Source: Canna indica (lineage: Eukaryota > Streptophyta > Magnoliopsida > Zingiberales > Cannaceae). Taken from it: a DNA stretch of 64,000 bases. The stretch spans positions 9,100,501 to 9,164,500 of the forward strand of contig CP136892.1 of assembly GCA_034359265.1 (NCBI GenBank), written 5' to 3'. Of the stretch, positions 1-11,641 are shown piece after piece. The notes below the pieces were generated by a model. That model saw only the letters and a list, made by a program, of their open reading frames with translations, did no database searches and had not been told where the DNA came from. Each line of letters starts with the position of its first letter. Position 1 is the stretch's first letter. Made by a program: the position numbers and the translations under genes.

Positions 1-418
1 TGGAACTAAAATACCTCTCAGATTATTGAAAATGGTACAAAAATGACATCAGACTAATTTTTGTTAGGTGAGACTTAACGGAGATGTCGTGGATACTAAT
101 AGAGATGTTGATTTTAAACGTGGTGCACATGCAGAGAGCAACTTGTTACGCAACCGTAGGGGTGATCAAAAGAATCGAAAATTCGGTTAATTGGAAATTT
201 TGGTTCGATTTCAAACCGATTTTTCAATTAACCGAATTTTTTATTTTTTTTGCTCACCCCTACAGTTGCATGGCAAATTGTTCACTACATATGCGCCACG
301 TGTAAAGTCAATATCTTTGTCAGCATCCACGATATCTCTGTTAAGTCTCACCTAACAAAAGTTAGCATGATGTCATTTTTGTATCATTTTTAATAATCTC
401 ATGGGTATTTTAGCTCCA
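1..418. repeat. Long foldback (inverted-repeat) element, left edge cut by window
   Basis: The whole segment is one imperfect palindrome. Positions 1-101 pair with about 324-418 (both arms contain TTAGGTGAGACTTAAC or its complement), 120-165 pair with 255-305, and the centre holds a second inverted pair rich in CGGTTAATTGG / CCAATTAACCG. The arms are about 200 bp and differ by scattered substitutions. No target duplication can be tested because the left end may lie outside the window. It could be a MULE-type or foldback MITE. The short open frame across it is an artefact of the palindrome. Confidence 0.75.
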
Positions 419-2209
419 AAATAAATGTTAGGAGTATTTTAGTACTTGTGAGAAAATATTAGAGGCATTTTTGTACCCGTGAAAAAACGTTATGAACATT
501 TTACTACTCGTGAGAAAACGTCTTGTGCATTTTAGTGCCCGTGAGAAAACGTTTTGGCCTGCATGCACGCCACATGTCCACGTCATCAGTCATTAGTCAC
601 GTCAGCTCTGTTACCTCTCAATTAACGTCATTTACCTATAAGGGTATTTTTGTACCCAATTTCATAACGTAAGGGATATTTTTTATCCCAAAAAAATCTT
701 GTGGGCATTTTAAAATAATAAATTTTAACTTATCATATATTTTTACAATAAAAAATGGCATTAAGATTTAAAAAAATATTTTGAACCGAATTATTTTTGC
801 TTGAAGTCTTTAAAATTAAATTTAAATTAAATACAATAAAATATTTTGATTTAAAATATTTTTTAGACCTTATTACTTCGCTTATATTATAAAAAAAAAA
901 TATTTTATAAATAAAATTTAATTTTTTAAATTTTACTTTTTCACAAAACTCTTTAATATGCCAGAGGTTTTTGTCAAAAATCTATAACTCTATATTTAAA
1001 TTAAAATAATAAAATATTTTAATCCAAATTAATTTTTAAGCTCTAGCACATTCTTTAGAATTTGTTTGGTACAATGTACTATAGTAACAGTAATCTCATA
1101 TAGTAGTAGTCGGCTGACATGTCTAGTATTAACATATATTGTATTATTATATATTATACAGTATTGGGTGAAATATGTATAATCAAAATAAATAAAAAAT
1201 ATTTTGATTAATTTACATTTTATATTTATATTTTTATATATGTTAAAAAATTTATGGTTTATCATTTACCAATAAAAAGTTATATTTATAAAAATTAAAG
1301 TTACCAATAATAAAAATATACAAATAGATAATACATTTTATGACAAGTTGTATCATTACAATATATTCATTAATTAAAATTAATTATTTTAAAGTTACGA
1401 AGTTATTGGAATTTGGGAAAAATCTTTAACGCATTGAATATTTTGCGCAAAGTCTATAAAATAAAATTTAAATTAAAAATAATAAATATTTTAATTCAAA
1501 ATAATTTTTTAAACCTCAACACTCTTTTTATTATAAAAATTATATTTTATAAAATTAAAATTATTTTTTAAAAATTATAAAACTATATATTCTAAAATTT
1601 AAAGAAAAAAAATCTAATGCAGAGACTTTTGCTAATAGTCTTGAATATATAGCTTTACAATTATAAAAGGTTAATTTTAATTCATATAATATATATTTTT
1701 CGATACAAAGAGACATGCTAAAATCTAAAAAACTATTTTTAATCAGAATAATTTATTATTTTAATTTTAATTTATAGATATTTATAAAAGTTTTCTAATA
1801 TGTTAAAGTTTTTTGATGCAAAATATTTTTTTGAATCTCTTTTTTAATAAAAAAAGAATGATTAGCTGGAATGATTTGGACACCTGGAATGATTACGTTA
1901 GCTTGTCCGAGTACTATTAAAAAGAATGATTAATTCTTTTTAATAAAAAAAGAATGATTAGCTGGAATGAGAAAATAACAAAACAATGAAAAATGTAGTT
2001 TGAGAAGATAAGTATTATTTTGCATGTGTTCTGCGTGGTTTTCATTTTTCATTCTTTTCTGATAATTTCCATTTTGTTGATGCCATTGTTGACGGCTAGT
2101 TGACCTGCCAATTATATTTTTCTTCCGGAAAAAGAGATTTATTACATTCAATCAACAAAAAAAATAAACAAAATATGGTTCATGCCTAGGACTCGATCAT
2201 ACTAGCTAT
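419..2209. other. AT-rich intergenic DNA with short degenerate repeats
   Basis: No gene is supported here. Positions about 421-565 contain three to four degenerate copies of a roughly 40-bp unit built on GTGAGAAAACGT followed by a CATTTTAGT-like stretch. These resemble the terminal part of a transposon and may belong with the adjacent foldback. From 720 to 1860 the DNA is extremely AT-rich, with repeated phrases such as TAAATTAAAATAATAAAATATTTTAAT. The block AATAAAAAAAGAATGATTAGCTGGAATGA is duplicated near 1850 and 1945 (described in words only beyond its first 20 bases). No coding signal was seen. Confidence 0.5.
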
Positions 2210-2217
2210 GTCTGAAG

Positions 2218-2793
2218 TAGGGATGAGCAGATTTGAGTACTCTGTATTTTTCATGATATTTGAACTCTATCATGTATAAGATCGATTTTTAGATTTTGGA
2301 ACCGGACCCTACTATGTTGGAATCTGGAATCAGACCCTACCCAGAACCACAGGTTGTGGTTCCGATTTCGGTTTCGATTTTGATTTCAGGTACTCTGTTG
2401 GAACATGTTCATATACAGGTTTCAAGGTACAGATTTCGGGTACCCTGTTGGAACCTATTCTGGAATCCGTAAATGAACATGTTCCAATATGGTACCTTGT
2501 TGGAACCTATTCTGCAACCTGTAAATGTACAGGTTCGAACAGAGTACCCTGTTGGAATCTATATCCTAGAACTTGTAAATGTTTCATTAGTACAAGTTCT
2601 GGGTACCGGTTCCGGTTTCAGTTCCGATTTCGAATACCCGATGTGTTGGATCCGAAATCGAAATCGATTTTAACCGAATCTTAAATTTTTGTTTCGAACC
2701 CTATCCAAATTTAATTTAGGTCTATCTGAAATCTACCTAATCGGGTCGATTCAAACTAATTTTGAGTCTACCCGATACTCATGCACTCCCCTA
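2218..2793. mobile_element. hAT-type MITE with perfect 8-bp target duplication
   Basis: The element starts TAGGGATGAGCAG and ends GCACTCCCCTA, so the ends are short imperfect inverted repeats. It is flanked on both sides by GTCTGAAG (2210-2217 and 2794-2801), a perfect 8-bp target duplication of the kind hAT elements make. The interior has several copies of a TGTTGGAACCT-containing unit and alternating GGTACC-like phrases. It has no coding capacity. A related copy in opposite orientation lies at 28942-29833 and a fragment at about 31186-31283. Confidence 0.88.
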
Positions 2794-2801
2794 GTCTGAA
2801 G

Positions 2802-3578
2802 GTGTGTTATTGAACCCAACATATTAATCTTAGCCCGCCTACCATGCACAATAGTTGGCAGCTCTATATTTTCCATGTATGTTAGAGATTATTACTTCTT
2901 TTAACTTTTCAAGAAATAAATTAAACTATTTTATCAAACAATAACATCTAGGAACATGGAGGTTGAACAAAAGGATAAACTCCAGCTCAGGCCTAATGAT
3001 AGTCTATATATTGGACGTAGTTATTATGAGCCGAAGTTGTTTAACAAAAGGACAGTTAAGTTCACGATAAATAAAACATATGAATAGATTCCAAGACAGA
3101 TTTGATATGAGCCGAAGTTGTTGAGCATGGAAAGTTGCAAATTTGAATGTTGAAAGTAAAGCAAGCATGTGTCTTTGGATTTATTTTATGCTAGGTACGA
3201 GTTCATTTTGTGTTTTTCTCTTTCTATCTCTTCATTAAATAAAAAGAGAAAGTTAGAGAGAGAATGACACAGATGAGGTGCGAGTTCATTGGACTCGCAC
3301 CTAGCATTGAAACCACCGTGTCTCTAAATGGATGAGAGAGTAATGTAAGACGTGGTCACATGCGGTGTCGTGTCATTATGATGCGGGTCATGTTTCAATG
3401 TCATTATCTTGACGTGGTTCACATATTTATTTGGTTATTTACCGGTTCAACTCATGTATATCCATGAACTTGGTTAAAACCTGTCATTACTATCTTTGAT
3501 GGCAATGTAAATAAGTCAAGATACTCAAGGGTCCCCATGCTTATACCTTTCCACAACATCTAAAGAGTGTTGAGCAGA
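2802..3578. other. Intergenic spacer, no gene seen
   Basis: Moderately AT-rich sequence without a supported gene. It contains the small foldback at 3188-3308, listed separately. Nothing else stands out before the CACTA terminus at 3579. Confidence 0.5.
3188..3308. repeat. Small foldback repeat
   Basis: The left arm begins ATGCTAGGTACGAGTTCATT and the right arm ends with the complementary TCGCACCTAGCAT. The centre is a CTCTTTCTATCTC / GAGAAAGTTAGAGAG pairing. The right arm carries an extra copy of GGTGCGAGTTCATTGG, so the hairpin is asymmetric. This is probably a MITE; no target duplication was identified. Confidence 0.5.
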
Positions 3579-5380
3579 CACTACTAGAAAATCAGTAATT
3601 TGCGATAACTAATTTGTGACGGCAAAATAGCGATCGTGACAGTTATGCGACCAATGTGAAACGTTGTCACAAACTAGCGACGATATTGCGACCGATGGAT
3701 TTGTCGTCGCAGAATATTCACTTTGCTACGACATGGCTACGGCTTTGCCATCGCTATTTGCGACGGTCAATTGCTGTCGCAAAACCGTCAGATATCTTAA
3801 TTATTTCACCACCCGTGAAATCTTTTTTTCTTCTCCCGTCGCCCCAACCGTGAAACCCTAAACTCAATATTTCTCCCTTCCGATCTCAATATTTTCCCCC
3901 TCTGAATCTATCCCCTCCACCTTCCTCGTCCTCCGGCCTCCGCCATCGTGACCTCCAAGAAGAAGAAGACACCTTTTTCTGGTCCTGCATCGGCGATGAC
4001 GAGGTACGTCATGATCAACACAACTACATAGGGGTGTCGAGCTCGGCGGCACGCGGGACGCTCGAGCTCAAGGACAGGGAGCTCCACCTTGGGCTACCGG
4101 GCTCCATGTCCCCCGACAAGGTCGACGGAGGAGGAGCCGTCGGCCTAAGCCTGGGCCTCCCAGTGGCGGCTTGGTCTCCGACACAAAGATGGGGTTCTTG
4201 AACGCCTCCGATCCATGCTCACTCTTGTGAAGGGAAACTTCTCTCCTTACAAAAGAGATTTTGTCCAACACTTACCAACTGGAAGGTTCTGTTTCGATCG
4301 CTTCATTCTTCTACCAAAATAGCAATTATTGGTAACTCTACGAACTTTTTTTGTCTGCAATTGATATCCTTTAGGAAATCTCACTCGTTTCGGTGTTTCT
4401 AATACTATTTCCATGTTTTTTCTTAGTTAGTGTTCGCTTAAATTGTATCTCGGGTTTTTAGTAAAAGTATAACCTCTTTTGGAGATTAGGGCATGCAGAA
4501 TGTGAAGCCTGAGCTGCATTTTAATAGAAAAGGATTCTCCGACGAGGTCCGATAATTTCTCCGGCGCGGCTCAACGGTTTCTCCGTCGTGTCCGGTGGCT
4601 TCTTCGACGAGGTCCGGCGAGATGATGACGGAGAAAGTGTTAAAATATAAAAAATATATTTTAATCCATTTGTGCAAGCCACGTCACATTGTTAACAGAG
4701 TGGGTGATGAAATTTTAACGGGGGGATACAATTGATACAAATTTAATAGTTCATGATATAATTTGGTGAAATAAAAATTTAGGACACATTTGAGACAAAG
4801 TCTAAAGTTCATGATATATTCAGGTAATTACCCTTACAATTTTAGTTGATCAAATTTATAATTAACTATTTAAGATTGTTCGTTCCATCTATTGTAGATT
4901 TCAAAGTTATGCCAATATCAAAAGTATATATATACATATATATATATATACAACGACTGCTACTTGCCATCGTAGAATAACAGATGTAGCAATGTCGTAG
5001 CAGATAGTTATTTTATTTTATTTTTTAAAAAAAAATTGTTTTTATAGTTATATTTAAAAAATTAAAATCTATAAATAATTAAGAAACACAGTCGTTATTT
5101 GTAGATTTTAATTTTTTAAATATAGCTATAAAAATAAAATTTTATTTTAAAAATAAAATAACTATCTGCTACGGCATTGCTACGTCTGTTATTCTACCAC
5201 TGCAAGTAGCAGTCGTTGAGCGATCGCAGTTAAGGCTATCTGCGATGGCATTTGCGATCGCAAAGCAGACACAGTTACAACGACGAAAATCACGATCGCA
5301 GATTTTTTGCTACGAAGTCATTTGCGACGAAGGTTTGTGACGGTCAATTGCCGTCGGAGAAAACTATTTTTCTGGTAGTG
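3579..5380. mobile_element. Non-autonomous CACTA (En/Spm) element with captured gene fragment
   Basis: The left end reads CACTACTAGAAAATCAG and the right end reads CTATTTTTCTGGTAGTG, which is CACTACCAGAAAAATAG on the other strand. The trinucleotide AGA flanks both ends (3576-3578 and 5381-5383), the 3-bp duplication expected of CACTA elements. Subterminal regions carry many short GCGACGG/TTGCGATCG-like motifs in both orientations, as CACTA elements do for transposase binding. The element is 1802 bp and has no transposase. An inverted AT-rich pair with a GCTACG..GTCGTAGC-type core lies at about 4960-5215. It carries an Aux/IAA fragment at 4004-4201. Confidence 0.9.
4004..4201 (+). pseudogene. 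Captured Aux/IAA gene fragment (domain I region) inside CACTA element
   Basis: One frame reads VRHDQHNYIGVSSSAARG and then ELHLGLPGSMSPDK, followed by a GLSLGLP block and a TGA at 4199-4201. The LxLxLPG motif preceded by a YIGxSS stretch and LELKD is the hallmark of domain I of Aux/IAA auxin-response repressors. In the family this is the EAR motif that recruits TOPLESS. Only this N-terminal piece is present: domains II, III and IV are missing, so it cannot act as a full repressor. It is much more GC-rich than the surrounding element, as expected of captured exon sequence. The upstream frame to about 3980 may also derive from the captured gene. No start codon in a good context was recognised. 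Confidence 0.72.
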
Positions 5381-5383
5381 AGA

Positions 5384-5977
5384 GAGCTTTGGAAGAATCT
5401 TTGGAAAGGAACGCATCTCTACACCGCAATGAAGGAAGAAACTACCAACTACTAGAATTTGGTTTTTAATGACATGAGGTAAATATCTCATGCTTCCGCG
5501 CAATCTATCATGTCTGTAGATCTATGCAAGCTTTGTTTATAATTTCATTATGTCATGATTTGCATCATGCTATGTTTCTATGAAATATTACATGTGGTAC
5601 CATAGCATGTTATTTTCATACCTTGATTGAATTCATCCCGAAATCAAAGGAGCCACAACTGGTCCAAAATCCCCCTATCATGACCGAATTCCAAGAGGGC
5701 CAAACCACACAATGAATCGAGCAAGAAACATGCAAAGCGCATCGGATTTCATTTGGATTCAGATTTATCTCACATAACAACAAGGCTTACTATAACCTTT
5801 CTCGAATCACACATGATTCACCCACGACCAATTATGCATCAATCCACACAACATATATCATTATAAAACTAAGAGATCAATCATCTATTTGCAAGAAGCA
5901 ATGAGATCATACACAAAACCACGTATCAACCAAATACATCTCATCTACTTAAGTTTGTTACTGAGTTACTACATGCT
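5384..5977. other. Intergenic spacer, no gene seen
   Basis: Sequence between the CACTA element and the tandem duplication. No coding frame, hairpin or terminal repeat was recognised. It could be internal sequence of the gypsy-like element whose 3' LTR starts at 6822. Confidence 0.4.
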
Positions 5978-6401
5978 TCCATATTTTGAGAACAATCTAA
6001 TCATTTAAGTATTAATTACTATAGAGTGCACCGAGGTGCTCGTGTGCACATCCGGGCATAAGGTCATTGACAAAATACCTCAATCACTGAGGTGATGAAT
6101 AAGGTGTATGTGGATAAATTTTTAAGGTGTAGATGTCATTTTTGGTAATCGGAAATTGATGGAAAATTTTATATGGATTTTTGAAAGCTCCATATTCTGA
6201 GAACAATCTAATCATTCAAGTATTAATTACTATAGAGTGCACCGGGGTGCTCGTGTGCACATCCGGGCATAAGGTCATTGACAAAATACCTCAATCATCG
6301 AGGTGATGAATAAAGTGTATGTGGATAAATTTTTTAGGTGTAGATGTCATTTTTGGTAACCGAGAATTGATGGAAAATTTTATATGGATTTTTGAAAGCT
6401 C
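5978..6401. repeat. Two-copy tandem duplication, unit about 211 bp
   Basis: Positions 5978-6188 and 6189-6401 are near-identical direct copies. Both contain ACTATAGAGTGCACCG, GTGCTCGTGTGCACATCCGG and GGTGTAGATGTCATTTTTGG, and both end with TTTTTGAAAGCTCC. They differ by a handful of substitutions and one base in length. The duplication lies in what is probably non-coding internal sequence of the downstream LTR element. Confidence 0.88.
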
Positions 6402-6821
6402 CGATTGGTATGTAGAAATTCACCCTAGTGATTGGTTTGGTTACTGAGATTTTGGGACTATGTGGTCGGGATTTATTGGGCCGAGATAAAGGTTGTGTAG
6501 TGTGTACGCTTGAGTGCACCCGAATGATTGATGGGAGACCACACCCACCAGAGTTGGATAGTGATGAGCAGGCCGGTGCATTTGATCTGTTGAGGTAGTG
6601 CATGATAGGCAGTGTTTATATTATTCGGGAACCATGGATAATTGGGGTTTAGAGTTTAGGGGGATGTCCAAGGGATTTAGAAGTTGAATTGTGGTGCCAA
6701 GTGTGGCAGAGGTTAATGTCGTGCAATTTGCGTAGCTTATGCTTGTTCAAGTTCAGTAGTCTGATAAACCTATAGTTTACCTCCAAAATTCGAGGACGAA
6801 ATTCCTTTAAGGGGGGAAGAC
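6402..6821 (+). mobile_element. 3' internal end of a Ty3/gypsy-like element with polypurine tract
   Basis: At 6789-6821 the sequence runs TTCGAGGACGAAATTCC, then TTTAAGGGGGGAAGA. This phrase is characteristic of the end of pol and the polypurine tract in plant Del/Tekay-type gypsy elements, where the 3' LTR follows directly. Upstream (6402-6788) no polymerase frame survives, so the internal region is decayed or deleted. The polypurine tract (about 6809-6820) fixes the element on the plus strand. Confidence 0.65.
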
Positions 6822-8202
6822 TATAATACCCTAAAGTTTTTTAAAATGTTTATCTAATTATTCCAGCGGGATAAATTGGTCGCGCGTCAGGATAGGTCGA
6901 ATGAAACGCCGGAGGGCGTGAATTAAAGATTGGCCCTTGCGTGCAAGGTAATGAATTTATCTAGGTTTGATTAATCCTTAGACAAGTAGTTGGGTTCGAG
7001 ACTAGTCCGGGTGTTTAGACGGAATTGAAATCGGACTTGTATTGGTCGGGTTATGGTTTATTTTAGACTTGACTTAAGTTAAAGGGCACTTTAGTCATTT
7101 GGCGATTGGGATTTTAGTATTTATACCTCATCCCTTAGGGGTGCACGGCTCATAGCAGCCGCCGCACACCCCCTTGGGCGCCCATAGGAGGAGACGCACG
7201 CATGGAGAGGGAAGAAGAGAATCTCGGCAGATTGCTTCTTGCAGCGTCGGATGGCAGCAAACTTCGCGATCGACGGAATGTCCGTAGTCGGATCGTAATG
7301 AAATTTGGACATTAACTTGTAGACTTATTGATTTACATTTTGATTGGTGGAGATTGGTTTTTGACGGTCGGATCTGTCGCTATCATGGAATTACCAAAGT
7401 CCTATTTTTGGTTTTTTTTCAGAATTTTGCTTCGTCGAGTTTCACCTAATCGGCCGATTGGGACCCCTTACTCTTGGATGGGAACGGTGGAGATCTGATT
7501 TGGACGGCTAAATTTTGGGATACATGAGAGGGAATGAGAAGACGTGAGAAGGACTAGAAACTAGGCAACACACTGGACCTCGTTGATGTGGGAGCGCGAA
7601 GGACTGCCTTCCTTTTCAATTTCTTTCTTCGGTGACTGGTTTAAACCTCTTTCTTCCTTGTTTTCTACTCAAGTCGCCGCCCCCTTCCCTTGATGTTTTG
7701 TCATGGATTTGAGATGCAAACTCTTGACTTTTGATCAATCTGGGAACCTACGTCATCATTGTATAATCCTTGTGTTGATTCTCGTTTTAAATTTCTTCTA
7801 TGATGCCACATGACCTTTGTCGGATTTGGGATAGTGCTGCCCCTTTCACTAAGGATTTCTTGCTATGAAAATAATGATATAGTCTGTAGGCCTTGATCGA
7901 ATCATAGATACTCTTTATCGTCGTCGTATTCTCCGTTGGTAATGCTTTAATTTCGAGGTATGACCGCATGGCCTTAACTGAGTTTGGGTGTGTGTCGTCC
8001 CTTTACCTTGATGTTGTTCTTGTGAATTCTTGAGTATGTTATTGATTTCATCTTGATTCATGAATAAGGGTATCAAAGGGAAGGATCGTTAATGTAGGGG
8101 TGCTCATTTACAAGGTTTAGGGGCATGTACTCTTAGGAAATACATGTTACCTTTAGGAAATACGTTATACACCTAGAAATGCATGCTACACCTAGTGTAT
8201 AT

Positions 8203-9969
8203 TATTGACGAAATGATCATACTAGAGGGGGGTGAATAGTATGTTAACTAAATTTGTTGCTTAATTTTAATTTTAATCGTTTACTTGATTACTTAGGCAA
8301 TTTACGATTGAATGACTAAATGCGAAAATGATAAATAATAAAATAATTAATACAAACAAAATATCAATGCTAACACAAAGATTTATAATGGTTCGGCCTC
8401 AATGCCTACTCCATCCACTACCTAAGCACCCCGATTGGGATTTCCAAACTAAGTTTACTAGATTATAGGGTTTCTCTTACAAAGAGGACTTTACAACTGG
8501 AAAGTCTTTGCTCTCAAACCGAAGGTACTTCCACACCCGAAAGTATGTCGCTTTCCTACCGAGAGCACTCTCCCACCTCAACCTAAGGGACAACTCAACT
8601 AATCCTAATAAACTAAGTTTACAATGATGGATTTAAGCCTCAACACCAAGGCAACCACCAACTCAATCAACCTAGCACTCTAGGTTTACACAAATTGATA
8701 TACAATCAAAATAAACAACAAAATGCAATAACAATTGGAGCAATAAATCAAACAACAAGTACTTAGATCCAAAAAAAACTCCCTAGTCCTCTTGATGCAT
8801 TGAGAAGATGAATCTATGAAGCTTCAATGCTAAATCAACAAGTTGAGATCAAAACTAAGGCTCTTTGCAAAGATGGCTCAAGAATTCTTGTAGAGATGCA
8901 ATGAGTGACTCTTTGAGGCTTAGAAGCATCATTGGTAGGCTAAAAATGAGTTTGGGATGGGTATTTATAACCCCCCAAACAACAAGGCTCGCCAGCGGGC
9001 ATTTTTCTGCCCGTTGGCGACGCTTGATCGCTTGTCGGTCGATCATCGGTCGACCAATGTATCGACCGCCCAAGCGGTCGCGGCATTCTACCGCTTCTGG
9101 GAGAACTTCGATCGACCGACCGATCGACCGAATTGGCTACTGTCAATTCTTCGTCGCATTCGGTCGATCGAATTGGCTACTGCCAATTCTTCGCCGCATT
9201 CGGTCGACCGAATTGGCTACTGTCAATTCTTCGCCGCATTCGGTCGACCAAATTGGCTACTGCCAAATTCTGGCATCATTCGATCGACCAAACCTGGGCA
9301 GGGCAGATTTTTTGCTTTGTTTGTTCATTTTCTGGTTCCATTTTTGCTAAGTCTACTTATAAGGATTAATAACTTTAAAACATAAATGTTATATAAGGAT
9401 TAACCCACATTTGGATTCAATAAAAATATCTAAAAAATCAAAATTCTTAAGAATCAAAATCTAGTTTTTGGGGTCTAGTACAAATTTTCGAAAATCGAAA
9501 ATTTCTAGTCTTCCGGGTCAAATATGGGTAGGCTAAAGACTTCAAAAAAATCCTTAAAAATATCTCGTTATCTAGTTTCCATCCAAGGAACAATTATCGC
9601 CATTTTTTGTGTCAGGAAAATACCTAGGTCATATAGCCCTCCAAGAAGCTACCTAGGCTTAGTGAATTTCAAGGCGATTTTTGGGTTTTCATATTTTGGG
9701 ATTCGAGGTTGGTTTTTGGGATCTTATGCATCATCATGAGGATTTACAACATAAACTAGACTCCCTAAACCTAGACTCTATCTTCCCGACGAATCCGAGC
9801 GCGTCGACCAACGTCCTTCTGATTTTTTTATTTCTTCGATATTTTCGATCGAGGACGTCGAGCGCTAACCGATATGGAACCTTAAAGAACTTCTCAATGA
9901 AACATTAGTTCCATATTTGTTATCATCAAAACTGAGATTAAGACCAATGTTGAAAATCTTAAGCCAACG
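8203..9969 (-). mobile_element. Solo LTR of the same family as the 52-60 kb element, TATAT target duplication
   Basis: The left end (TATTGACGAAATGATCATAC, then CTAGAGGGGGGTGAATAG) is the complement of an LTR 3' end. The right end (AGATTAAGACCAATGTTGAA ... AAGCCAACG) is the complement of the LTR 5' end found at 51896. The same landmarks lie between: GGTTCGGCCTCAATGCC and GAGCACTCTCCCACCTCAAC. TATAT occurs immediately outside both ends (8198-8202 and 9970-9974), a 5-bp target duplication. This is a solo LTR, left by recombination between two LTRs, inserted in reverse into the older gypsy LTR. At 1767 bp it is longer than the 1465-bp LTR at 51896, partly because of the tandem repeat at about 9085-9300. 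Confidence 0.9.
9085..9300. repeat. Tandem repeat of about 39-40 bp with GGTCGACCG-type palindromes in the solo LTR
   Basis: Four to five direct copies of a unit built from CGAATTGGCTACTGCCAATT followed by CTTCGCCGCATTCGGTCGAC. Each copy contains the palindromic core TCGGTCGACCGA or a one-base variant. The copies keep adjoining frames open, which explains overlapping open frames of 78-161 codons here. Those frames are repeat artefacts, not genes. Equivalent TCGACCGA clusters occupy the same place in the LTR copies at 52230-52530 and 58815-59135. Confidence 0.85.
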
Positions 9970-11201
9970 TATATGTGCTGCCCATAACGTTTATACACTG
10001 CCCCTTAGGATTACATGGGCTCAATTGGGTATGATTAACCGTAGGATCATGAGATTGAGGGAAATAATGAACCTAGACTATCCTAGGACGCATACATTCC
10101 TTAGTATGACAATATAAGGTCACTAAACCTTATGAATGAGGCGTTGGTTAGGGGCCGGGTACTCCATGAGGAATTCTTTATGTTTATACCGCCGGCCTTA
10201 TATGTATGTATCGAGTATATTCCTACACGTTTAGACTCATGCAAGTATGAACCTAGCACAGATAATTGATATATTTCTATATACTAGGAGATGATTGGGT
10301 TGTAATGTTGGTTTATTAAATGCTATCGCATAAGCGTATTTCAATTTCTTGTTAATTGTTTTACTGCTTATTGTTTAATACATGTATATGGAATAGACAT
10401 GGTGCATATGACATTGTTAGGCCGGGTATGGCCATGGGTTCATGTGCACGCTTGATGTGGAATTTATGGACCCTAGAGGTCCTATGATATGGACATTGGT
10501 TCTATGATTTTCATATGCATAACTACTTACATCATTAATTGATTATTTATGGATGTTGTGTGTGCTTGTGGTTACTGGATACTTTTGGATATGGAAGCTT
10601 GTCAGCCGCCACACTGACAATCGACCCGGAGTGGCATGGGCGGGAAGTTCTCTAAGACAGAGCAGTTCTCAATGATCAACTTGTAGGACCGACGGGTCCC
10701 TGGATTATTGGACTGACGGGTCCTTGGACCAAGAAGCTCATTAGCCCGCCACAATGACGATCGACCCGGATAGCTTGCTTGGATGGTTGGTTGTTTATAT
10801 GATGTTATTTATTGATTTGGGCTATTGAATATGCACATTATGTCTATTGTTATATGAATGGATGGTTATACATGATGGCATTTATATCTAATGTAAAATA
10901 ATAATTTTGCTCCTTATTTACTGCCCAGGTGTATATGTTTATCATTGAAATTATTTACCTGCTGGTCTTGAGTTATTGGACATGGTTGTTAGGGGATTAA
11001 GCCACTCACTAAGTCCTAGTTAGACTTACTGTTTATATGTTGTTCTTTTTCAGCATTTGAGCATGATCAGATAGGTACTGGGAAGCGGTAGCGCGGCTGG
11101 TGGTGACAATGACAACGGATCTCGTGATATGTCGTGGTCAGGGGTGTATACTCGAGTCATAGAGACTTTATATTTTCTTTTGAGTCATGTGGAGTTGGGT
11201 C

Positions 11202-11641
11202 TAGGGATGGAAATAGGCCAAGCGGCTTGCTAGGGGCCTGTAGCCTGGCCTGGCCTATTAAAAAAAATAGGCTCAAGCTTTGAAATATGTCTGTTTTTCT
11301 TATCAGGAGAGGCCCAAGCTCAATTTAAAGTCTATTGAGTCTGGCAGGCCGGCTTGGATCTTTTAAGGTGGTGTATATAAAAATATATAATATTTTTGTA
11401 AACATGTTTTATATTAAAAGTAGGTTTTATAAGTAGGTTTTATATTGGAAGCAGGCTATAGATTTTATATTAGAAGCAGATTTCATAAACAGATCACAAG
11501 CTAGGCCAAACCAATGAACAGGCCAGACTCGGGCCAAAATTTAAGCCTATAACAAGCCACAGGCCAAGCCCAGACCAATTTTTTACTATATAGGCCTGGC
11601 TTGATAAGGCGAAAGCCTGGTCTGGCATGTCTCCACCCCTA
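11202..11641. mobile_element. hAT-type MITE (TAGGGATGG ... CCACCCCTA) inside the gypsy LTR
   Basis: The ends TAGGGATGGAAATAGGCC and TGGCATGTCTCCACCCCTA are imperfect inverted repeats. The interior is full of alternating AGGCCTGGC and GCCTGGCCTATT phrases. The flanking octamers GTTGGGTC (11194-11201) and CTTGGATG (11642-11649) agree at five of eight positions, consistent with an old 8-bp duplication. It has no coding capacity. Confidence 0.68.

Noticed and set aside
8865..9385. Overlapping plus-strand frames of 78-161 codons
   Set aside because: They lie in the tandem palindromic array of the solo LTR. All frames stay open because of the repeat period, and the peptides are repeats of LATVNSSPHS-type units.
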